Positions 36,088 through 45,045 of a DNA stretch of 64,000 bases are shown here, in pieces. Origin of the DNA: Bacteroidaceae bacterium. GTDB taxonomy: Bacteria; Bacteroidota; Bacteroidia; Bacteroidales; Bacteroidaceae. The notes under the pieces were generated by a model, which worked only from the letters and a program-made list of their open reading frames with translations, ran no database searches and had not been told where the DNA came from. The first letter of the stretch is position 1. Every line of letters begins with the position of its first letter. A program made the position numbers and the translations under genes. The stretch is taken from the NCBI GenBank assembly GCA_017451645.1, contig JAFTNZ010000009.1, positions 1 through 64,000 on the forward strand, in the 5' to 3' direction.

Positions 36088-37731
36088 TCAGTTTACCGTA
36101 GCAAAGCCATTCGACATGGCGGCCTGTTGTACACTCGCAGGAATGCGTGTGGGATCCGACGGGTTAGGCTCAATACCGCTACCTTGCGACTGGTCGGGCA
36201 CCTGAATGATGCGGCGCAAATCGCCCGACTTCAACGTGTCGGTTGGATGCGTTGCAGAGGTATGCACGACAGGAATGTCGTAGCGACGAATGTCAAACCA
36301 GCGGAATCCGGTGCCAAGGTATTCGGCACGACGCATCACGAGGAGAGCATTCACATAAGCATAGCAAGTATCCTGATCACCGTTTTCAATGGCAGTGAAG
36401 TCGCGGAAATAGGGTTTGAGACGGATGGTGCTCTTCCAATCGGCATTGCTGGTGTTCTTGCCATAATGGAACATCACATCACGGGCAACAATAGGCTTTC
36501 CTCCCCAACTGTTCAGATCGAGACGCTTGGAAAGATAGGTATTCATGTCACTCAAAGCTTCGTCGTAGTTACCGAGCAAGGCATTAGCTTCAGCACGGTT
36601 GAAGAGTGCCTCCTCCATGGTGATAAGAGGAATGACGGCCACGTAGTATCCGATGTTGGCATTAAGACTGATTTGCTGGAAATAGCTCCGCCAAATGGGA
36701 CGATGGATGAGGTAGTCGTAACCTCCGGCAGTTTTGAATGCCCAATCGTATCCGAAGATGCCATTAAGATAGACGGTCTGACGAATACCGGCTGTCAGTC
36801 CATAACGCCAATAGGGCTGGTAACTCATGTTAGAGATACAGGCCACCAAAAGCAGGTTGGCAGGTTCAGCTGACGAAGTGTAACGGGTCTGTGCATCATA
36901 GTAGTCTCCCATGTAGTCGCTGGCAGGATCGTTGAGCTGACGAAGCATACTGGCTGTAGTCAGAGTGCCGGTGTGTACGTCACCCAACACTCTGTTGGCA
37001 TACTCCAACGCCTTGCGGAAATTCTCGTCACCCCCTTTCCAAAGATAATAGCGCGAAGCGAACACATAGGCAGCCTTGCGTGTAAAGTGATAGGCTGGTG
37101 CCTCTTTGTAACTGGCAGGCAACAGATCGATACCCTCCAAGAGGTCATCTTCAATCTTTTGCCAAGTTTCAGCCAAAGTGCCACGGTGGTAAAGCGGATC
37201 AAGTGTCGTTTCCGGATCGGTAGCATAGGGTATGCCCAACTCCGTGTCGGCTGTAGCAGGATTGTAGGGTGCACAAAAGAGGTTTGCCAGCATGAAGTGT
37301 GCATAGGCACGACAAAGTAGGGCTTCACCACGGGCATGACGCACCTCCTCTCCGCGGCCTTCAGCCTCAAACTTCTCGATGGCCTCAAGAGCATGATTGG
37401 TGGCAGCAATAGCAGCATAGGCATTCATCCAATAATTGGTGGATGTTCCTTGGTAGGTTTCAGATGAGGTGCGCCACAAATAGGGTTGTTCGATTTCGGG
37501 GTCGTTGAGGATGGAGCTGAGTCCGCGGTCACCAGCATTATCGGACATGGCTTCACAGAAAGCGAAGTCTGCTTCGGGATAGGCCGACACCAACAGTTTC
37601 TCTACGAACTCCGGTGAATCCAGATAGACACGGTTGTCCGGATCTTTGTCCAAAAAGTCGTCGCACGAAGCGAAGGCCAGCGGCATAAGAGCGGCAACGG
37701 TCCAGTATTTCATTCTATTCTTCATTGTCAT
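36088..37731 (-). CDS. SusD/RagB family outer-membrane lipoprotein
   Basis: A 547-residue SusD-type lid protein of a SusCD importer. Lipid Cys23 is followed by DDFLDKDPDN, typical of SusD. An N-terminal segment with ALEAIEKFEAEGRGEEVRHARGEALLCRAYAHFMLANLF near 107-145 is the conserved TPR-like core (LCRAYAHF), and the C terminus has RAEYLGTGFRWFDIRRYDIP. It captures substrate and closes over the SusC barrel. It lies 21 bp after susC. Confidence 0.95.
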   Translation of the reverse strand: MTMKNRMKYWTVAALMPLAFASCDDFLDKDPDNRVYLDSPEFVEKLLVSAYPEADFAFCEAMSDNAGDRGLSSILNDPEIEQPYLWRTSSETYQGTSTNYWMNAYAAIAATNHALEAIEKFEAEGRGEEVRHARGEALLCRAYAHFMLANLFCAPYNPATADTELGIPYATDPETTLDPLYHRGTLAETWQKIEDDLLEGIDLLPASYKEAPAYHFTRKAAYVFASRYYLWKGGDENFRKALEYANRVLGDVHTGTLTTASMLRQLNDPASDYMGDYYDAQTRYTSSAEPANLLLVACISNMSYQPYWRYGLTAGIRQTVYLNGIFGYDWAFKTAGGYDYLIHRPIWRSYFQQISLNANIGYYVAVIPLITMEEALFNRAEANALLGNYDEALSDMNTYLSKRLDLNSWGGKPIVARDVMFHYGKNTSNADWKSTIRLKPYFRDFTAIENGDQDTCYAYVNALLVMRRAEYLGTGFRWFDIRRYDIPVVHTSATHPTDTLKSGDLRRIIQVPDQSQGSGIEPNPSDPTRIPASVQQAAMSNGFATVN

Positions 37732-37752
37732 TCGTCTTTGTTTTTAATCGGT

Positions 37753-40700
37753 TTAGAAGTTTGTACTAACCTTGAAGGTTATCTGCTTCGGGGTAGGCAT
37801 GGCCACACCACCGGAAGAGATGAACTCAGGATCTTGTCCGTTGAGTTTGCTGTCGCTATAGACAAGCCAAAGATTGGAGGCAGTCAGGCGGCACTGCAAG
37901 TTGTCGAGTCCGATTTCCTTCACCCAAGGCTGCGTGAAGGTGTAACCTAAAGAAAGTTCCTTCAGACGTACAAATCCGCCATCAGCCACGCGCACATCCG
38001 AATAGTTGTAAGCGTTGTAGGCATAGGCTATCTGTGAATTCTCAGCAACCTGACGAGCTGAAGCGATAGTGGGCACATTGGTCTTAAACTCATCGCCAGG
38101 CACCATCCAACGGTCGTTGAAGCTCTTGCCCATGGCCTGCATATCATCATACGATGAAGAGAATTGCGGATTCAGACGCACTTTGTTGCCGAACTGGTAG
38201 GAGAAGAAGATATTGGCCGTCCAATTCTTCCATCGGAAAGAGTTACGTAAACCTCCAGTGAGGGTAGGATCGACTGTACCTTCATACTTGAGGTACTCGA
38301 TACCGTTGCGATCCTGGAAGTTGATATCATAGGTAGTCACCCGACCATCCTGGTTGACAATCTGAGGTAAGCCCTCTTCTGAAAGTCCGGCAAAGCGATA
38401 AGAGTAAAGTCCGCGGATAGGTTTTCCTTCCACAGCCACACCCTGAGGCATACACATGGAGATGGCGTTATAGACGGCAGTCAGTTCGGTCACTTCGTTC
38501 TTTGCGTGGGCAATGGTGAAATGGCTGCTCCAGTTGAAGTCCTTCTTCACAATGTTCTGCGTAGAAAGAGTAGCTTCGATACCCCATGCCTTTGATTTAC
38601 CGAGGTTTCCCCATTTGGAACTCATACCTCCAATACCGGAAGTGTAGGCCAGACCGATGAGGTCGAATGTGCGTCGTGAATAGACATCCATTGCCAAAGA
38701 GATTCGCTCATCGAGGAAGCCCATGTCGAGGCCGACATTCAGTTCATACTGTTTCTCCCAAGTGAGGTCGTCGTTGGCCAAACTGTTGATATAGATGGAG
38801 GTCTCCACGTCCGAACGATTGGCATTGGTCAAAGGACGCCAACTGTCACCGTAGTAATACTGTACGTAAGAGTTGGACACGGGACCGAGGTCGGCTGTCA
38901 ATCCGTAAGAAGCACGCAACGCCAACGAAGAGAAGATGTTTTGGTCGCGCATGAAGTCTTCCGCTCCGATGTCCCACTTGCCGCTGACACTCCATGTGGG
39001 AAGCCAGCGGGCATCCTTGGAACGTCCCATACGGTTAGAGCCGTCGTAGCGGCCAATGAGGTTGAGTGTGTATTTCTCCTTGTAGGAAAGAGCCACGTTG
39101 GCAAAGAGTCCTACAGCGCGATCATAGGTTTCGGCGAAGCCGTAGTACTCGGAACCGTTGACCAACAGTTCCTGAATCATGCGGTAGTCGAGCACAGGAC
39201 TTCCACCTCCACTCCAAGAATATCCATATCCATCGTTCCACCCCGAAGAACGGTTAGTGCGGCGCATATCGGCACCAATCATAGGACAAATACGCAAGTC
39301 TTCCGTGAGCATGGCATCATAGTTGGCCGTAGCACGCAGATAGAGGCTGTTCATCGTCTGATCCTTAGTGTTGTAAAATCCACCATCGGTCATCACCACT
39401 TCGGGCAATGCGTCGGGATTTTCGGGATCACGATAAAGGAACTTGTTGTTCTCGGCCATCGTAGCGTTGTCGGCAGCACGATAAGCATTAGCAAAGTTAC
39501 TATCGTCATACACACGGCGTCCCTGATGGGTAGAATTGACACTATAAGCTATCAATCCGTTCAGTATCAACCCCTTGATGGGTTTCCATTCCAATTCACC
39601 CTGGAACTTGATGTCATACTGGTCGATGTCCATCGTGTTGAGATCCTGCTCGGCCAGAATGTTGAAGGGGGCGTAATACTGGCGGTAATACTGGTAGTTG
39701 CCGTTCTGGTCGTAGGGCGACATGGCACGGCTCGTTGTTGTAGCATAGCTGAAGGGGTTGATGTCAAAGTCGCGTTCATACTCTCCCGTCACCACATTCT
39801 CCACACGGTCGAGGGCATTGAATCCCTTCTGGTCGCGGTAAGAAGCATTCGACAAAAGGGTCAGTTTCAAACTCTTGCTGATGTCGTAAGAGGCACTCAT
39901 CGAAGCGGTATAGAGGTTGAGAGCCTCAGCATTGGTCCAACCCGGATCGTTGCGGTAGCTGAGCGACACGCGGTAAGAGCCTTTGTCCGTACCCCCTGTG
40001 ATGCTCAAACTGTGCACCTGCTGGATGTTGTTGTTAAAGAGTTCCTCAAACCAGTCGGTATTGAGACTTTCCATGTAGCGCTCGTAGCCGGCAATGGCTT
40101 GCGGTGTGTTGGAGAGTTGCCCTTTGTAAATCATGTCGTTCATCAGGAAATAGCTACCTCCGTTCATCACTGTACCTGCCGACATATCAGCGTGGTAGAG
40201 CCATCCTTTGGCCTTCATCTCCTGATAGACCGACATCTGCTCCTGCGAGTTCATGATGTCATACTGCGAATAGGAGGGACGGATACGGTAAGTGAATTCG
40301 CCCGAATAAGTGAGCGAAGTGTGTCCCTTCTTTCCACGTTTGGTAGTGATAACGATGGCTCCGTTCCGGGCACGGGCACCGTAGAGACCCACAGCATTGG
40401 CATCTTTCAGAATCTGGAAATCTTCAATATCCTCCTGATTGAGTCCGGCAATACGCGAACTCAGCATGGTAGCGGCATCACCAGAAGAGAGGTCATCGGC
40501 AGTCATCTCCTGCACATCTTCCAAAATTACGCCATCGACAACATAGAGCGGAGCCGTATTACCATAGATGGTAGATGGAGCACGCACGCGCAACTTGGGA
40601 GCCACACCGAACGTACCGGACACTGACTGCACCTCCACACCGGCCACCTTGCCTTGCAGCGAGTGAGAGATGTCTGCCACACCGGCAATCTGTGCATCAT

Positions 40701-41073
40701 CCACCGTCACTTTCTGTGCAGAGCCGGTGAACATCTTGCGATCTATCTTCTGAAAACCGGTCACCACCACGTCTTCAATCACCTCTGTGTCCGAATGGAG
40801 CACAATTCTCATTCCCGTTTTGGGTGCCACTTCCTGTGTCTTGAAACCCATGTACGAGATGACCAACTTCTTGGTTCCTTCAGGAAGGTCAAGCACAAAG
40901 TTTCCATCGAAATCTGTGACAGTACCTACCGCAGGATTCTCCTTACATTGGATGGCAGCACCAATGATTGGTTCATTGTCCTCGCCCGAAATCACCACAC
41001 CGCTGGCCTGCTGCGCAAGCGCACCGAGAGGAAGGAGCAGGGACAAGACCCACAAACTCAATTGTTTCTTCAT
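37753..41073 (-). CDS. SusC/RagA family TonB-dependent outer-membrane transporter
   Basis: A 1106-residue barrel. Order: signal peptide (~1-20), carboxypeptidase-regulatory-like domain (VVISGEDNEPIIGAAIQ to ~115), TonB box region (EDVVVTGFQK), plug with LQGKVAGVEVQSVSG and APLYVVDGVILED and the SusC signature DIEDFQILKDANAVGLYGARARNGAIVITTKRG-type segment near 215-245, then the beta-barrel ending in Phe (FKVSTNF). No ECF-sigma signalling domain. The paired genes suggest peptide rather than glycan uptake. Confidence 0.96.
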   Translation of the reverse strand: MKKQLSLWVLSLLLPLGALAQQASGVVISGEDNEPIIGAAIQCKENPAVGTVTDFDGNFVLDLPEGTKKLVISYMGFKTQEVAPKTGMRIVLHSDTEVIEDVVVTGFQKIDRKMFTGSAQKVTVDDAQIAGVADISHSLQGKVAGVEVQSVSGTFGVAPKLRVRAPSTIYGNTAPLYVVDGVILEDVQEMTADDLSSGDAATMLSSRIAGLNQEDIEDFQILKDANAVGLYGARARNGAIVITTKRGKKGHTSLTYSGEFTYRIRPSYSQYDIMNSQEQMSVYQEMKAKGWLYHADMSAGTVMNGGSYFLMNDMIYKGQLSNTPQAIAGYERYMESLNTDWFEELFNNNIQQVHSLSITGGTDKGSYRVSLSYRNDPGWTNAEALNLYTASMSASYDISKSLKLTLLSNASYRDQKGFNALDRVENVVTGEYERDFDINPFSYATTTSRAMSPYDQNGNYQYYRQYYAPFNILAEQDLNTMDIDQYDIKFQGELEWKPIKGLILNGLIAYSVNSTHQGRRVYDDSNFANAYRAADNATMAENNKFLYRDPENPDALPEVVMTDGGFYNTKDQTMNSLYLRATANYDAMLTEDLRICPMIGADMRRTNRSSGWNDGYGYSWSGGGSPVLDYRMIQELLVNGSEYYGFAETYDRAVGLFANVALSYKEKYTLNLIGRYDGSNRMGRSKDARWLPTWSVSGKWDIGAEDFMRDQNIFSSLALRASYGLTADLGPVSNSYVQYYYGDSWRPLTNANRSDVETSIYINSLANDDLTWEKQYELNVGLDMGFLDERISLAMDVYSRRTFDLIGLAYTSGIGGMSSKWGNLGKSKAWGIEATLSTQNIVKKDFNWSSHFTIAHAKNEVTELTAVYNAISMCMPQGVAVEGKPIRGLYSYRFAGLSEEGLPQIVNQDGRVTTYDINFQDRNGIEYLKYEGTVDPTLTGGLRNSFRWKNWTANIFFSYQFGNKVRLNPQFSSSYDDMQAMGKSFNDRWMVPGDEFKTNVPTIASARQVAENSQIAYAYNAYNYSDVRVADGGFVRLKELSLGYTFTQPWVKEIGLDNLQCRLTASNLWLVYSDSKLNGQDPEFISSGGVAMPTPKQITFKVSTNF

Positions 41074-41124
41074 CTTTTATGTTTTATCATTCAACCTTTT
41101 TCTACTGAAGCTTGGCACCGGTTC

Positions 41125-41856
41125 TCATTTGACCAAGAGTTTGCCGCTGACTGCCTTCCGACCGTTCTCCACCACACGGTAGAGGTAAATGCCCTTGCTC
41201 ATTCCTTCCAACGGGAGGCTGCCGGCCTCACTGCTCAAGCGGAGTTCCTTTTGGAGTTGTCCGGCCACGTCAAAAAGCTGCAAGCAGCGGGATGCTGCAT
41301 CGCTGAAGTTGTAGTAAAGCACATTATCCTTGGCATACACTGCGTGTGCATTGGTCTGCACACCGGTAATATTGGCGGCCAATACCTTCTCATCGTTAGT
41401 GAAGGTGATGGTGGCGGAAATTTTCTCAGCGGGATTATTCTCGTTCCATACGGAAAGTTCAACGGTGCGGGTAGCAACAGCGGTCTTGAAGTCGCCATTA
41501 ATCAAGGCATGGATTTCCAGATCGTTAGCCTCACCGGCAGAAGCGACTCCCGTGCCAGTGGTATAAGTGTCTCCAACGGCCACTGTCACACATTTTCCGC
41601 CCCAACAAATTTGGGATTCTCCACCGCTGACGGCCTTCATCTCAGCAATCAGTCCCATGTTGTTCTCCGTCAGGTTACGCGCGTACACATGAGCATTCAT
41701 CTGCCCCCATATCATCATGTCTTCAATCTCCGACTTCAGCGTGACGGAAGCTCCATTGGGGATTACTGTGCCGTCCTTCGTTTCAAGCTGAAAGCTCTGT
41801 GCCAAAGCGGCCATGCTGCACCATGCGGCAGCCAAAAGCGTAAAAATTTTCTTCAT
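41125..41856 (-). CDS. Small secreted protein with sorting-type C terminus
   Basis: A 243-residue exported protein (signal peptide ~1-19, ALAQ). The body is beta-rich, with a short CWGGKC stretch (two cysteines near 94-99). The last ~70 residues (NVLYYNFSDAASRCLQLFDVAGQ...GMSKGIYLYRVVENG...GKLLVK) have the layout of type-A sorting domains. Function unknown. It lies between an Omp28-type gene and susC in the operon. Confidence 0.7.
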   Translation of the reverse strand: MKKIFTLLAAAWCSMAALAQSFQLETKDGTVIPNGASVTLKSEIEDMMIWGQMNAHVYARNLTENNMGLIAEMKAVSGGESQICWGGKCVTVAVGDTYTTGTGVASAGEANDLEIHALINGDFKTAVATRTVELSVWNENNPAEKISATITFTNDEKVLAANITGVQTNAHAVYAKDNVLYYNFSDAASRCLQLFDVAGQLQKELRLSSEAGSLPLEGMSKGIYLYRVVENGRKAVSGKLLVK

Positions 41857-41900
41857 AAGTTATCTTTTTTTGTTATTATTCGTTTTTGGGTTTCCTCCGT

Positions 41901-42671
41901 TCACTTCACTACCTTGGCCTGTGCTGCCTGCAACACACCATCGCTGTTGTAGATAAATGCTACCACAGAAAGATTGTCTGCATTCCAAGAGGCATCGAGG
42001 GCAAACTCTTGCACCGACACGCACTTTGTTTCTCCCAAAGCCAGCGTCACATCCTCTCCCCACGTGCCGTTAATGGCATCGCGGAAAATGTGGTTGTGCA
42101 CATAATCGGCCTGCATCGTTCCGTTCGGAAGAATCTGCGGAGCCTTGATGCTGTCTTCTACCAGCCAAAGTTGCAGTTTACCGCTGAGGTCAGCCAATGC
42201 TTCCATCTCCACTTCCACAGCGACAGATGCTTCTGAGGCTGTAGCCGCTACGGTCAGATTCAGACTGGATTCGCGTTTGAGTTCTTCATACACCGTACCG
42301 CCCCACTGCTGATAGTTCTTCAATCCGCCACGGCGGTTAATCACACCTGCCGGATAACTCTCTACACCGGCATCGGCAGCATACTCATCTCCTTCGGGCT
42401 GTTTCAGTCCCATCGGAGCCAAGAAGGCCTGTTGGCCGGCATGGATGGCCACCACAATAAGGTTTTCGTGGTAGTTTTCGTGTAACGCTGCAGCTTCAGC
42501 ATGCGCGTTGGGGCAGTTGAGACAGGCCTGCCCGGTGTAGTCTTCGAGCAACACCACGCGCTGCGACGTGATGCCCTCCACTTCCACGAAGCGGTCTTCC
42601 ACGTCAATATTCTCGCAAGCCGTGAACATGGCGGCTGCTATACCTATTATATATATAAGCTGTTTCTTCAT
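41901..42671 (-). CDS. Omp28-type thioredoxin-like lipoprotein
   Basis: A 256-residue lipoprotein with lipid Cys19 (FTAC) and a following ENIDVED, suggesting surface display. LLEDYTGQACLNCPNAH (41-57) resembles the Omp28 family, whose fold is thioredoxin-like, with a CxxC at C50-C53. VVAIHAGQQAFLAP follows. Redox activity is plausible but unproved. It lies 6 bp after the DUF6029 gene. Confidence 0.82.
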   Translation of the reverse strand: MKKQLIYIIGIAAAMFTACENIDVEDRFVEVEGITSQRVVLLEDYTGQACLNCPNAHAEAAALHENYHENLIVVAIHAGQQAFLAPMGLKQPEGDEYAADAGVESYPAGVINRRGGLKNYQQWGGTVYEELKRESSLNLTVAATASEASVAVEVEMEALADLSGKLQLWLVEDSIKAPQILPNGTMQADYVHNHIFRDAINGTWGEDVTLALGETKCVSVQEFALDASWNADNLSVVAFIYNSDGVLQAAQAKVVK

Positions 42672-42677
42672 TGTCGT

Positions 42678-44357
42678 TTAAAAGCTGTAGTTATACGATA
42701 CGTTCACTCCCTTGCTAGCCGGTACGTAGCGGCAGACACCACCCGAACAGTTGTAGCCGGCACGTGTGCGTCCGTAACCCGCCATAATGCGGTGAGCCTT
42801 GTAATTGAAAGTTACACTACCCATGTAGTAGTGCTCGCGGCTACCGTAGGCTGTACCACCATCGATGGAAGGCTTGCCATACATGTCGCTCACAGTAAAC
42901 ATCAGATAGGGCAACACAGAGAGTTCGAGCAAGCCATACATCCAATCGCCGCTCTCGTGCGAAGTAGTGAGGTACTGCACCTCACCACGCAGGGTCAGTC
43001 TCTTGTTGAATTGGTATTTTCCCTCGCCCACAAAGATGTCGGAGTTGATCATTCCCCCATGTCCTTCGATGATTGTCTGGTTGTATCGTTGATTCATGTA
43101 CATCAGGTTCAGTTTGAAAGCCTTGCTCAGCTTCTTTTCCATCTGCACGTTGATGTCCTGATAGTAGGTATCATCACCCAATTTGAAGAATGACGAAGTG
43201 TAGCCATCGGTACCCATGCCACCACCATCCACGGGTTCACGGTCGATGGAGCGGATATAGCTGACATTCAGTTTCAGACTGGTGCCGTATTTTCCTCCGA
43301 GCAGCGTCTTGCGCTTGAAGGTGTATCCGAATTCTCCTTGAAAAGCCCATTCGCCATCAGCCATCTGTGTAGCATAGGGATAAAGGGCAGCCAGTGCATA
43401 AGTGTGTTGGTAGGCAAAGGCCGGCATGTGGTTGATGAAAGCACCTGTACCGATGCCCGAACGGCGACTGCGGAACGACATATCTTCACTGCGCTTGGCC
43501 TGCACAAGTGCGCTCATGCCACGCTTCGAATAGGAGGCAGAGAGCATCAGCGCGTTACCTTTCTTATATATATAGCCGTTGTCGAACGAGGGATCCTGAG
43601 CTTTCATAGCATATTCGGCAAGAAAACTGTAGTTACCCATTTGAAAGCGAGAACGTACATCGAAGGCGGTCACAGTTTCGGGTTGGTTAAGGCGGAGTGC
43701 CCCACTACTCTTCGTCAGTCCGGGGTCTTCATCCTCATGCTTGGCAACAAACGAAGCACCCACCATCCAGTTAATACCCTTCTCCTGCATCCGGCTGCTG
43801 AATCGGTCGATGTTCACTTCTGCATCGGCACCGCCCACCAAGTAGTGGTCATCCCAGTCCCAGTAGCGGCGTTGCACACCGCCCAACACTTTGAGGTTAA
43901 GCCCGTCAAGAGCAAAGATATTCAACCGGAGTCCGCGCAAGGCATTGTCGATACCCAGACTGCGTTCTTCGTAGGTACGGAAAATGAATCCGCTACCAAA
44001 CTGGTCGTACAGGTCACCGAGGGTAACCTCCACTCCCTGCTCAAACTTGGCCTTCAGGTAAAGATTGGAAACTCCCCATCCCTCAAAATCGCGTTCGAAT
44101 CCCGGCAACGGATAGTCCAGATATTCCACACGCGCTCCGGCATCAATGTATTTGCTACGCAGATGCAGGTCGGCATAGGTATTGGTCAAGAAGTCGGAGT
44201 TACTGTCATACTTTGTACCGATTTCCTTGTCATCTTCAGGCAACAGAATGTCACTTTGAATGCTTCCACTCAAAGTGACTTTATCTTCCTGTGCGGCAGT
44301 GCCCACAGCAATCAGTGCCATACCGAGTATGGCCACCCCTCTTGTTATTTTCAACAT
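42678..44357 (-). CDS. DUF6029-type outer-membrane beta-barrel protein
   Basis: A 559-residue exported protein (signal peptide ~1-22). Alternating aromatic strands (YADLHLRSKYIDAGARVEYL, VSNLYLKAKFEQGVEVTLGD) and a C terminus ending in Phe (GVNVSYNYSF) indicate a barrel. It resembles DUF6029. Function unknown; its operon place between a thioredoxin and an Omp28 protein suggests a joint export or redox task. Confidence 0.75.
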   Translation of the reverse strand: MLKITRGVAILGMALIAVGTAAQEDKVTLSGSIQSDILLPEDDKEIGTKYDSNSDFLTNTYADLHLRSKYIDAGARVEYLDYPLPGFERDFEGWGVSNLYLKAKFEQGVEVTLGDLYDQFGSGFIFRTYEERSLGIDNALRGLRLNIFALDGLNLKVLGGVQRRYWDWDDHYLVGGADAEVNIDRFSSRMQEKGINWMVGASFVAKHEDEDPGLTKSSGALRLNQPETVTAFDVRSRFQMGNYSFLAEYAMKAQDPSFDNGYIYKKGNALMLSASYSKRGMSALVQAKRSEDMSFRSRRSGIGTGAFINHMPAFAYQHTYALAALYPYATQMADGEWAFQGEFGYTFKRKTLLGGKYGTSLKLNVSYIRSIDREPVDGGGMGTDGYTSSFFKLGDDTYYQDINVQMEKKLSKAFKLNLMYMNQRYNQTIIEGHGGMINSDIFVGEGKYQFNKRLTLRGEVQYLTTSHESGDWMYGLLELSVLPYLMFTVSDMYGKPSIDGGTAYGSREHYYMGSVTFNYKAHRIMAGYGRTRAGYNCSGGVCRYVPASKGVNVSYNYSF

Positions 44358-44399
44358 TCTCTAATATTTTACTCCTTTTTTGCGGTTCCTTCCGGTTCC

Positions 44400-44891
44400 T
44401 TATTTTCCCTTTGCAACGAGTTCTCTCACCGTCTCAATCAAGTGCTCCTCGGCGCCCTCGGTGTATCCGCTACGCTGATCCACAATCTTACCCTTGCCAT
44501 CGATGATGAATACGTGGGGAATCATGTTCACGCCCAATGCACGTTTGAAGTCGCTGTTCGGGTCGAGCAACACCTCGTATTCCCATCCGGCAGCATCCAC
44601 CATAGGCTTCACTTTAGCTATCTGGTGTGCCTGATCGATAGAGACAGCAATCACCTTCACGCCTGTTTCATCCTGCCAGTCGGCATAATTTTCATGGATT
44701 GCTTTCAGCTCGCGGTTACAGGGTTTGCACCACGTAGCGAAAAAACTGATGATAAATGGTTTGCCATCGTTGTTCAGCGTGGCAGTGTCAATGGTTTTTC
44801 CTTCAAGCGTCTTCAATTTCACAGAAGGAAGTTGTGCATACAATGCAGTTCCCAGCAAAGCCAGAACTGCCAGACAGAAAAGTTTCTTCAT
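44400..44891 (-). CDS. Exported TlpA/ResA-type thioredoxin
   Basis: A 163-residue thioredoxin-fold protein with signal peptide (~1-19, no lipobox). Active site W54-C55-K56-P57-C58 and cis-Pro125 in NMIPHVF. It should act as a periplasmic thiol reductant or exchange protein. First gene of the minus-strand operon, with a promoter box at 44917-44924. Likely partners are the CxxC proteins of the locus. Confidence 0.9.
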   Translation of the reverse strand: MKKLFCLAVLALLGTALYAQLPSVKLKTLEGKTIDTATLNNDGKPFIISFFATWCKPCNRELKAIHENYADWQDETGVKVIAVSIDQAHQIAKVKPMVDAAGWEYEVLLDPNSDFKRALGVNMIPHVFIIDGKGKIVDQRSGYTEGAEEHLIETVRELVAKGK

Positions 44892-44916
44892 TTCTTTACT
44901 TTTTTCATTTCGGTTG

Positions 44917-44924
44917 CAAAAATA
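44917..44924 (-). promoter_or_regulatory. -7 box of the nine-gene minus-strand SusCD operon
   Basis: On the minus strand TATTTTTG matches TAnnTTTG, 25 nt before the thioredoxin start. The -33 element is weak. It is divergent from the promoter at 44999-45006, 75 bp away, so the two operons could share control. Confidence 0.55.
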
Positions 44925-44998
44925 AACATAAACACTGAATAATGAGCCGTTTTTGAGTTAAATTATCGCAATTTGTTGCTCATATTTCAAAATCCTTC

Positions 44999-45006
44999 TA
45001 TTTTTG
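44999..45006 (+). promoter_or_regulatory. -7 box of the 1264-residue surface protein gene
   Basis: TATTTTTG matches TAnnTTTG. A GTTG at 44976-44979 stands 19 nt upstream as a possible -33 element. The ATG follows 39 nt later. Confidence 0.55.
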
Positions 45007-45045
45007 CGAACGTTTTAACACAATATTCATAGAAACGGAATAAAT

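Noticed and set aside
38941..40626. Long plus-strand open frame (561 codons) inside the SusC gene
   Set aside because: It lies wholly antisense to a clear TonB-dependent transporter and encodes no recognisable motif; it follows from codon bias of the real gene. Similar antisense frames at 43338-44942, 49042-50499, 22283-23221 and 57932-59095 were dropped for the same reason.
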